Shown here in pieces: positions 14,345-21,500 of a stretch of 33,283 nt of DNA (position 1 is the stretch's first letter; every line of letters starts with the position of its first letter). This DNA is from Anaerolineales bacterium. Lineage in GTDB: Bacteria > Chloroflexota > Anaerolineae > Anaerolineales > Villigracilaceae. The notes beneath the pieces are model-generated. The model made no database searches and was not told where the DNA came from. It saw only the letters and a list, made by a program, of their open reading frames with translations. A program made the position numbers and the translations under genes. Where the stretch lies: positions 1 to 33,283 of the forward strand of contig JASEHI010000026.1 of assembly GCA_030018695.1 (NCBI GenBank), read 5' to 3'.

Positions 14345-15478
14345 ATGAAAATTCAGCGGTTTATGCTTGCAAAACTCGAAGAGGCGATAACGCCGGGCAA
14401 AGTGCTGGTGTTGTACGGCCCGCGCCAGGTGGGGAAAACCACCCTGGTTACAGATTTGCTTGCCCGCACATCCCTGCAGCATCGTTTCATCAACGCGGAC
14501 GAGTTGGTCTACCGCGAAGCGCTTTCCAGCCAAAGCCGGCAGACACTCGGCCAGTTGCTTGGCGATAACCGGTTGCTGGTCATTGACGAAGCCCAGCGCG
14601 TGCCAAACATTGGGCTGAACCTGAAAATCCTGGTGGATAGTTTCCCCGCCGCGTCCATTATCGCGACCGGTTCGGCTTCATTTGATCTTGCAAACAAGAT
14701 CAGCGAGCCGCTTACCGGACGCGCACTCACTTTCACTCTCTACCCGGTAAGTTATAAGGAAATCCAAAAAACGATTGGCGCTTTCGATGCTCACAGCCAA
14801 TTGGAGCGCTGGCTGGTCTGGGGTGGCTACCCGGCAATTATCACAACTGAGAATCCGGCTGCACGCGAAAAATTACTCGGTGAGCTGGTCGGCGCTTATC
14901 TCTATCGGGACTTGCTGGAACTGGAGGGGGTCCGCCGTTCGGAGAAAATCGTAGATCTCCTGCGCCTGCTCGCATTCCAAATTGGCAGCCAGGTTTCTCT
15001 GGCAGAACTGGCCTCCAATCTATCCCCGAGTCGTGATACGGTAGAACGCTACCTCGACCTGTTGGAGAAAGTTTTTGTCATTTTCAAGGTGCGTGGTTTT
15101 TCGCGCAACCTGCGCAAAGAAATCAGCAAGAACTCGCGCTATTATTTCTATGATAACGGAGTACGCAACAGCCTCATCCTGAATTTCAACCCGCTCAACC
15201 TGCGCAGCGATCTCGGCCAATTATGGGAGAATTTCCTGATGATCGAGCGCCGCAAGGCGAACCAGGTTGCCGGTCGTTCCGCGAACACTTATTTCTGGCG
15301 CACCTATGACCAGAAAGAGATAGATTGCATCGAGGAACGCGGCGGCCGGCTCTACGGATTTGAATTCAAGTGGCAGGGGGAGATGAAAAAAGCCACCCAG
15401 CGCGAGTTCATCGCGGCTTATTCGAATGCAGAACTAGCAAGCATCCACAAGGATAATTTCGAAGAGTTTGTCGCTTGA
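14345..15478 (+). CDS. P-loop ATPase with C-terminal DUF4143 domain
   Basis: The 377-residue protein has an N-terminal AAA-type ATPase: Walker A GPRQVGKTT (about residues 26-34), Walker B LLVIDEAQ (about 79-86), the sensor-like IIATGSASFDL and the family word LTGRALTFTLYPVSYKEI. The second half is the DUF4143 region: a winged-helix part (LAELASNLSPSRDTVERYLDLLEKVFVIFKV), YYFYDNGVRNSLI, and a nuclease-like fold with TYFWRTYDQKEIDCIEE and GFEFKW. The E-x-D and E-x-K pattern there recalls PD-(D/E)xK nucleases. These proteins are common in accessory regions and their function is not established. A TATAAT at 14333-14338 puts the predicted transcription start exactly at the ATG. Confidence 0.88.
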   Translation: MKIQRFMLAKLEEAITPGKVLVLYGPRQVGKTTLVTDLLARTSLQHRFINADELVYREALSSQSRQTLGQLLGDNRLLVIDEAQRVPNIGLNLKILVDSFPAASIIATGSASFDLANKISEPLTGRALTFTLYPVSYKEIQKTIGAFDAHSQLERWLVWGGYPAIITTENPAAREKLLGELVGAYLYRDLLELEGVRRSEKIVDLLRLLAFQIGSQVSLAELASNLSPSRDTVERYLDLLEKVFVIFKVRGFSRNLRKEISKNSRYYFYDNGVRNSLILNFNPLNLRSDLGQLWENFLMIERRKANQVAGRSANTYFWRTYDQKEIDCIEERGGRLYGFEFKWQGEMKKATQREFIAAYSNAELASIHKDNFEEFVA

Positions 15479-15480
15479 AG

Positions 15481-15570
15481 CACATCTAGCGCAAGTGGGG
15501 ACAGTGGTTGAAAGATCCGAAGGAGTTGCTGGAGCAATTGGAGAAGTGCGGGTTCAGGATTGAGAAATAG
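15481..15570 (+). pseudogene. Gene fragment, copy 3 of the three-copy remnant
   Basis: In frame it reads HI, a stop codon, then RKWGQWLKDPKELLEQ and LEKCGFRIEK with a second stop. It begins two bases after the stop codon of the DUF4143 ATPase gene, as copy 2 begins directly after the PIN gene. Confidence 0.6.
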
Positions 15571-15604
15571 TGGAAATGAAATTCGCACTCTCAGGAGGAA
15601 CCTT

Positions 15605-16981
15605 ATGAAAAAGTCGTCGCTTATCTGGCTTGTCGCTGCCAAGCTCATTATCGTGACCCTGGCTTGCGGTAGCCTGCCCACCCCCTCGCCCACGCTGGAT
15701 GTCAACGACGCGGCAGCGACGCAGCTCGCGGCAACCTTGACCGCCCTCGCGCCAGTCGTCCCTCAGCCGGCCACGAGCGCGCCGGACCTGGCCACGCTCC
15801 CGCCTCCCCTGCCGCAGCCGCTGCGTGTGGCTTACGTCAAGGACCACAACCTCTGGCTCTGGACGGATGGCGTTGGCCTGATGCAACTGACCGCCTCCGG
15901 CGGCGTCCAGGATGCGCGCCTCTCGGACGATGGGCAGGTGATCGCCTTCGTGCGCGAACCGGCCTTTTTCCACCCGGAGATCTGGGCGATCAACACCGAT
16001 GGCAGCAGCGAGCGCATGTTGGTCAGTTCTGCCGCGCTGTGGGCCACGTACAGCGGCGCCCCCGCCGACTTCCCCAGCGGGATTGGCGTCTACCACATGG
16101 ACTGGCGGCCTGGCAGCCACGCCCTGTATTACAACACCAAGCCGCTCTACGAGGGACCCGGGCTGATGGGGTACGACGACCTGCGCGCGGTGGACGCCGA
16201 TAGCCTGGCGCAGGCGACCATCTTCAACCCCGGCGAGGGCGGGATGTTCTACTTCTCTCCCGATGGCGCGCAGCTTGCCCTCGTCACGCCGGCGAGCATC
16301 AGCCTGGCGAACGCGGCTGGCAGCCACCTGCGCCGGAACGTGTTGACGTTCTCCCCCGTAATCACCTACAGCGAATACCTCTACTACCCGCGCCCGCTCT
16401 GGGCGGCCGGTTCCAGCGGGCTGCGCGTGATCATTCCCCCCGCCGATCCGCTGATCGAGCCGCTCCAGCCGACCGGCCTGTGGTACATCCCCATTGACGG
16501 CTCCGCGGCGGTCTTCAGCGGGAACATCCCGGCCATGCCATTTGCCTGGCCAGATACGGCCATCTCGCCCGACCTGAGCCGCGTCGGGTATGTCACGCCC
16601 ATTGGCATTCCGACCGACAACCTGCGCGAGTTGCACCTGGCGGACGCCGACGCCTCGGGCGACACGGTCTACATCGGCGGGGAAAACGCCGAGTTCATCG
16701 GCTGGCTGCCCAATTCGACGCAGTTCGTCTTCGTGATCCGCGGCAGCGGCGCGAGGCGCGGTACGCACGTGGGCAACGTAGGCGGCGGCTATACCACCCT
16801 GTCCACCGATCCGTACCTGATGCACGATATTTCGTGGGTGGACAGCACCCATTTCCTCACCCTGTGGCGCAATGCGGACATGTGGGAGCTACGTTACAAC
16901 GAGCTGGGCGGCGCGGGAGGTATCTTGCTGGATGCGGGACAGATTTGGAGTTACGATTATTCGGATGGCAGCTATCGTTGA
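15605..16981 (+). CDS. Lipoprotein with a TolB/WD40-like beta-propeller
   Basis: The 458-residue protein has a signal peptide ending in a lipobox (IVTLACG, Cys about residue 18) and a Pro/Thr-rich linker to about residue 75. The rest is built of repeated blade-like units: LRVAYVKDHNLWLWTDG, ARLSDDGQVIAFVRE, MFYFSPDGAQLALVT, AISPDLSRVGYVT. The SPDG/SDDG words and alternating hydrophobics are typical of TolB/WD40-like propellers. It should sit on the outer face of the cytoplasmic membrane and bind a partner or ligand; no enzyme motif is seen. CAGGAGGAA precedes the ATG at 15605. Its last 10 bases overlap the end of brnA on the other strand. Confidence 0.78.
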   Translation: MKKSSLIWLVAAKLIIVTLACGSLPTPSPTLDVNDAAATQLAATLTALAPVVPQPATSAPDLATLPPPLPQPLRVAYVKDHNLWLWTDGVGLMQLTASGGVQDARLSDDGQVIAFVREPAFFHPEIWAINTDGSSERMLVSSAALWATYSGAPADFPSGIGVYHMDWRPGSHALYYNTKPLYEGPGLMGYDDLRAVDADSLAQATIFNPGEGGMFYFSPDGAQLALVTPASISLANAAGSHLRRNVLTFSPVITYSEYLYYPRPLWAAGSSGLRVIIPPADPLIEPLQPTGLWYIPIDGSAAVFSGNIPAMPFAWPDTAISPDLSRVGYVTPIGIPTDNLRELHLADADASGDTVYIGGENAEFIGWLPNSTQFVFVIRGSGARRGTHVGNVGGGYTTLSTDPYLMHDISWVDSTHFLTLWRNADMWELRYNELGGAGGILLDAGQIWSYDYSDGSYR

Positions 16982-17247
16982 TTTTCTTGCATGTAGGCGC
17001 GCAAAAGCAGGTTGATCCTTGTTTGATAACCGCGCCCCTGTGTCTTGAACCACTCCAATACGTCACTGTCCACGCGTAAAGTCAATTGTGTTTTTGTGCG
17101 CGGTTTTAATCCGCGCCGCACGATTGCCTTGGCGAACATTTCCGGCGTAATGGCTGGCGCGTCGGAATAATCAATGTCTTCGTCATTCATTTTGTCGAGG
17201 CGGGCGAAATCAGTTCGAGATTTCATGGAAGTAGGTTTCTTCTTCAT
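16972..17247 (-). CDS. brnA: BrnA antitoxin
   Basis: The 91-residue protein matches BrnA: an N-terminal MKSRTDFARLDKMNDEDIDYSD segment, the conserved AITPEMFAKAIVRRGLKP, and a C-terminal ribbon-helix-helix (TQLTLRVDSDVLEWFKTQGRGYQTRINLLLRAYM) that binds DNA and represses the operon. The ATG at 17247 lies inside the end of the brnT reading frame, the normal arrangement for this TA family. The antitoxin is complete although its toxin is internally deleted. Its stop overlaps the 3' end of the convergent lipoprotein gene by 10 bases. Confidence 0.88.
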   Translation of the reverse strand: MKKKPTSMKSRTDFARLDKMNDEDIDYSDAPAITPEMFAKAIVRRGLKPRTKTQLTLRVDSDVLEWFKTQGRGYQTRINLLLRAYMQENQR

Positions 17248-17362
17248 ACCTGTTTGCCTTTCGGGCAGAGATAAAACGGATAATTGAAGGGACATCGGCG
17301 AAGTCAACGCCATGCTTGCGAATGTTGCTTAACCGTTTGTTTTCGTCCCATGCGAATTGCAT
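17210..17362 (-). pseudogene. brnT: BrnT toxin with an internal in-frame deletion
   Basis: The 50-residue frame begins as a normal BrnT (MQFAWDENKRLSNIRKHGVD, then FADVPSII) and ends as one (RFISARKANRYEEETYF). BrnT proteins are usually about 90 residues, and the middle with the beta-sheet core and part of the active site is missing between residues about 28 and 30. The join keeps the frame, and the overlap with brnA is intact. The toxin is therefore probably dead while its reading frame still couples translation to brnA. Start ATG at 17362 coincides with the predicted transcription start. Confidence 0.85.
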
Positions 17363-17368
17363 ATTGTT

Positions 17369-17397
17369 ATTGTAGTGTCAAATTGACAATACGTCAA
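17369..17397 (-). promoter_or_regulatory. brnTA promoter with palindromic operator
   Basis: On the minus strand TTGACG (17397-17392), a 17-base spacer and TACAAT (17374-17369) form a good promoter. Position +1 would be 17362, the A of the brnT ATG, so the mRNA is predicted leaderless. A perfect 13-base palindrome TGTCAAATTGACA (17376-17388) fills the spacer and is the likely BrnA operator. Confidence 0.75.
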
Positions 17398-17459
17398 TGA
17401 AATTACTACGGAAACACAGTCTGCTTGAGAGGTGCGGTTTCAGAGTGGGGGTATAATCC

Positions 17460-17490
17460 ATTTGCCCGCCTCGTTTTGAAGCGGGCAAAT
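17460..17490. terminator. Hairpin between AbiEii-type gene and brnT
   Basis: Perfect 10-bp arms ATTTGCCCGC (17460-17469) and GCGGGCAAAT (17481-17490) enclose an 11-base loop. It lies just past the stop of the minus-strand nucleotidyltransferase gene. There is no long T run on that strand, so it is a weak terminator candidate. Confidence 0.45.
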
Positions 17491-17507
17491 TTAGTGATGT
17501 CATTTCC

Positions 17508-18209
17508 CTACGGGGTTGAGGACTTTCCTGTTCCACCCACCTTCTTCATAAGTTCTATCGCTAACTCGCGGAATTGTTTCTTGAGTTTCACCGGCTCGAA
17601 CGGCTTGATCATCTTCACCGGCCAGCGCTCAGCCTCATCCGGGAAAGATTCGGCGCGGTGAAGCGCTGATGCGAACCAGTACAGATCGAACCCCGGGTCT
17701 TTGTCGGCCGCCTGAGCCAGCAATGTTTCCAATGGCTCTCTCTGCATGATGAAATACAAGTCCACCGCGTCGCGCGGCTCGGCGCGGCCAAAATAGGCCA
17801 GCAGCTTGTCCACGCGCAGGTCGGCGTAATCGTTGACGTATACTCCCGTCTCGGTCAGCACGGGCGGCTCGAAACGGTATGGTGAATCAAAGGCCAGGTC
17901 TATTTTCAGGCTGTCCTGTCCCTGGGTGAAGAGGAATTGGGCAAAGGAGGAAAAACGCCGCGTCACTTGGATTTGCAGCCCGTGTTCTGCAAAGACTTTT
18001 TCGATCTGGTAAGAGGTGGGCAAAACCAGGCCATCCACGCCGGTGAATATGTCCAGGTCGAATGACAGCCGATGACCGAAGTAATATTCGGCCAGGGCTG
18101 TGCCGCCGGCAAGGAAAAATTGGGATTGGTCGGGCAGGGAAGCAAAGACCGATAGGAACGCCTTCTGGATCGGCGTCAGGATGCCAAACCCCCGCAGCCT
18201 ATCGGGCAT
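17508..18209 (-). CDS. AbiEii/AbiGii-type nucleotidyltransferase (toxin component)
   Basis: The 233-residue protein belongs to the nucleotidyltransferase family of AbiEii/AbiGii and MenT toxins. The signature FFLAGGTALAEYYFGHRLSFDLDIFT contains the GG-T motif and the D-x-D metal pair, and DLRVDKLLAYFGRAEPRDAVDLYFI contains the conserved Lys and the R-x-x-D-A-x-D-L motif near the C-terminal helices. Family members act in abortive infection or as TA toxins by adding nucleotides to RNA, or by related chemistry. The start ATG overlaps the stop of the upstream small gene (ATGCCCGATAG), which indicates coupled translation. It may be phage defence; this is inferred from the family. Confidence 0.85.
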   Translation of the reverse strand: MPDRLRGFGILTPIQKAFLSVFASLPDQSQFFLAGGTALAEYYFGHRLSFDLDIFTGVDGLVLPTSYQIEKVFAEHGLQIQVTRRFSSFAQFLFTQGQDSLKIDLAFDSPYRFEPPVLTETGVYVNDYADLRVDKLLAYFGRAEPRDAVDLYFIMQREPLETLLAQAADKDPGFDLYWFASALHRAESFPDEAERWPVKMIKPFEPVKLKKQFRELAIELMKKVGGTGKSSTP

Positions 18210-18426
18210 ATTCGCTCTCCAGGAACTGCTTCCAAAGGTTGTACAAGTTTGGTGGGAGGTCCAGACTATCCAACTCGCGCTTGACCTCCTGCAAATCCAG
18301 GGCGCGGATATCCTCCGCCCGTCCGTGCGTCAGGATTTGCTTGAGCAGCCACCTGCGTTGAAATGGGTCGGAGGGGTCAATATTGTCCGTACTCCAGACG
18401 ATGTAGCGCGGCACATTGAAGGCCAT
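18199..18426 (-). CDS. Small partner of the AbiEii-type nucleotidyltransferase (DUF6922-like)
   Basis: This 75-residue protein starts at ATG 18426 after AGAGG, and reads MAFNVPRYIVWSTDNIDPSD, then FQRRWLLKQILTHGRAEDIRALDLQEVKREL. The pattern of an aromatic/W-rich start, an ILTHGRAEDIR helix and a final amphipathic helix resembles small proteins that often precede AbiEii-type genes (I recall DUF6922; not verified). It overlaps the next gene by 11 bases. Because the pair is coupled, it may be the antitoxin, though no DNA-binding motif is visible. A TGA-TATAGT extended -10 box lies at 18448-18453 on the minus strand. Confidence 0.6.
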   Translation of the reverse strand: MAFNVPRYIVWSTDNIDPSDPFQRRWLLKQILTHGRAEDIRALDLQEVKRELDSLDLPPNLYNLWKQFLESEYAR

Positions 18427-18484
18427 AGACAAACCTCTTACAAAACTACTATATCACAATTTTTTAGAAGTGTGACCGCTGTGC

Positions 18485-18490
18485 TATAAT
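18485..18490 (+). promoter_or_regulatory. -10 box of secA
   Basis: TATAAT here predicts transcription from about 18497, leaving a 14-base leader with GAAAGG before the ATG at 18511. No convincing -35 hexamer is seen. The divergent AbiEii partner gene shares this 84-base gap. Confidence 0.55.
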
Positions 18491-18510
18491 CTTCCCCCGA
18501 AAGGTACACC

Positions 18511-21500
18511 ATGCTCCAGAAATTCATCACCCTCTTCGGGGGCGACCCCAATAAACGTGAAATCGAAAAACTAAGCGGCCGCGTGGACGAGATCAACGCC
18601 CTCGAGGCGGAATTCGAGTCCCTGTCCGACGAGGCGCTGCGCGCCAAAACGGACGAGTTCCGCGCCCGCCTCGCCTCGGAGTTGGAAGACATCGAGGATG
18701 AGAAAGAACGCCAGGATATCGAGAAAACTGTCCTGGAAGAAATCCTCCCCGAAGCCTTTGCCGCGGTGCGCGAGGCATCCAAGCGCACCATCGGCTTGCG
18801 TCACTATGATGTTCAACTTATCGGCGGCGCGGTACTGCATCGCGGCCAGATCGCCGAGATGCGCACCGGCGAAGGCAAAACGCTCGTCGCTACGTTGTCG
18901 CTCTACTTGAACGCGCTGACCGGCATGGGCTGCCATCTCGTCACGGTCAACGATTACCTGGCGCGGCGGGATGCCCGCTGGATGGGGCCGATCTATCACG
19001 CCCTCGGGCTGACGGTCGGCATCCTGCAGATGGCGGCTGCCACCGAGAACGGCAAGAAAGCTTTCCTGTACGACCCGACCAAGGAATCGCCGCGCGAAGA
19101 CCAGGATCAGCTCCGCCTGGTGGATCGCCGACAGGCGTATCAAGCCGACATCACCTACGGCACCAACAGCGAGTTCGGCTTCGATTACCTGCGCGATAAC
19201 ATGACCATGCGCCTGGATGAGCGCGTCCAACGCGGCCACTACTACGCCATCGTGGACGAGGTGGATAACGTCCTGATTGACGAGGCGCGCACCCCACTGA
19301 TCATCTCCGGCCCGGCCTCCGGCGACGTGGAATGGTACGGTAAGATGGCGCAGCTCGTCCGCCAGTTGCGCGCCGAGGATTACGAGATCAGCGAAAAGGA
19401 TCGCACTGTCTCGATGACCGAGATCGGCACCGCGCATGTCGAGCAGTTGCTCGGTCAGCCGCTGCGCGATCCCGATCGCCCCGAAGACGTGACCCCTGAA
19501 CAGGCACGCCTGCTCGGCTACCTGGAACAAGCCCTGCGCGCCCAGCACCTTTTCAAGCGCAACAAGGATTATCTCGTCCAGGGCGGCAAGGTGGTCATCG
19601 TGGACGAGTTCACCGGCCGCCTGATGCCCGGCCGCCGCTGGTCGGATGGTCTGCATCAGGCTGTGGAGGCCAAAGAGGGTGCGCATGTCGAACCGGAGAA
19701 CATCACCTACGCCACCATCACATTGCAAAACTACTTCCGCATGTACGCCAAGCTGGCCGGCATGACCGGCACAGCCCTGACCGAGGCGGAGGAATTCAGC
19801 AAGATTTATAAACTGGATGTGCTGCCCACCCCGACCAACCTGGAATATCAGACCGTCGGGCCGGATGCGCCGCTGGTGGAATTAAAGGCAAAGGACGAGG
19901 ACGGTTACGATTATTCCTATTTCACGGCTCGATTAGCCTCCCCCCCTGTGGGGGGGACGGGAGGGGGGTCCGAACAGCCAATTTTCTACCGCCGCAAGGA
20001 TTATCCCGATACCATCTACCGCACCACGGAGGCCAAGCTGCGCGCCCTGGTGCGCGAGATCGTCTATTACCACGTCAAAGGGCGGCCAATGCTGGTCGGC
20101 ACGACCTCGGTCGAGAGTTCGGAGCGCCTGTCGAACCGTCTGCGCGCCGAAGCGGTGCGCCGTTTGATGCAGGTCTTGCTGATCCGCAGCGCCTGGTTGC
20201 AGGTGAACGACCGTGAAGAAGATGGGCGTCTCATCCCGGAACTTGCGCCGCTCAACCGTCCAATGGAGCAATTCCGACCCGAAGAGCTGCGCCCGATGGC
20301 GCGTGACCTGGGTCTCTCGTTGAACCCGGAAGACCAGGCCAACCTTACCCGTCTGCTCGAAATTCTGCAACTGGAGGAATCCGATGAGAACCGATTGAAG
20401 TCGGTACTACAAGGGGGTGTGTCTCACCAGGTGCTCAATGCGCGCAAGCATACCGAGGAATCCCAGGTCATTGCCGGCGCAGGCGCATTCGGCGCGGTGA
20501 CTATTGCCACCAATATGGCCGGGCGCGGCGTGGATATCAAACTGGGCGGCGATCTGGCCGAGGAGATCATCGCCGCGGTGGCGCGCGTCCTGCGCAAGGC
20601 CGGCTATAAAGACCCCTACGACATGACCTTGCAGGAACGCCGCGAAGCGTTCCAGAAGATAGATCCAACGCTCTACGGCATCTACGAGACCGAGGTCAAG
20701 TTCTTCCTCAAGTATTTCGAGGATATGGAACGCGTCAAAGAACTGGGCGGTTTGCACGTCATCGGCTCCGAACGGCACGAGGCGCGCCGGATTGACAACC
20801 AGTTGCGCGGCCGCGCCGCCCGCCAGGGCGACCCAGGCTCCTCGCGCTTCTATCTCTCCCTCGAAGACGACCTGATGCGCTTGTTCGGCGGCGAACAGGT
20901 CAACGGCCTGATGCAGCGTTTGAGCATTGACGACGACTACCCGCTCCAAGCGCGCCTGGTCAGCGGGATCATCGAGCAATCCCAGCACCGCGTGGAAGGC
21001 GCCAACTTCGATGTCCGCAAGCACCTGCTCGAATACGATGACGTGTTAAACGCCCAGCGGATGAGAATCTACTCCCAGCGCGACCGCGTCTTCGAGAAGG
21101 AAGACCTGGCCGAAGATGTGGACGAACTCCTGCGCCAGGAGGTCGGGCGGCGCGTGCCGGAGGCTGTCGAAAAAGGGGAGATCTGGCGCCTGCTGGCCTG
21201 GCTGGAACAGATTCAGCCGCTTTTTGGCGTCGCCGAGGGCGCTTTCCCATCTTTTACTTACAAAATCCTGCTGCGTGAACTTGCGGATTCAAAGCAGGCC
21301 CCGCGCACAACCCTGATGGATATTTCCCGCCGAACCCTCCAGGCTGAACATGCGTTTTTCCTGCGCGCCATCCAGGAACAGGTTGATCGCGCCGGTGAAA
21401 GCCTGGACAGCCAGATTAAAGATCGCACCGATACCCTGGATACCTTCTTTGACGCCATCAAGGATAACGAAGAAAGCCAAACTCACCGCTCACAGGAAAT

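Noticed and set aside
15554-16852. Long minus-strand reading frame (432 codons) opposite the propeller lipoprotein
   Set aside because: The plus strand has a signal peptide, lipobox and propeller repeats; the antisense product is Arg/Gly-rich and featureless.
17396-17450. A fourth copy of the repeated C-terminal remnant upstream of brnT
   Set aside because: Only the LLERCGFRV-like words match; the similarity is too short to separate from chance.
17452-17490. Small RNA from TATAAT at 17452 followed by a hairpin
   Set aside because: No -35 box at proper distance, the hairpin begins almost at +1, and there is no T run; a terminator-type role is more likely.
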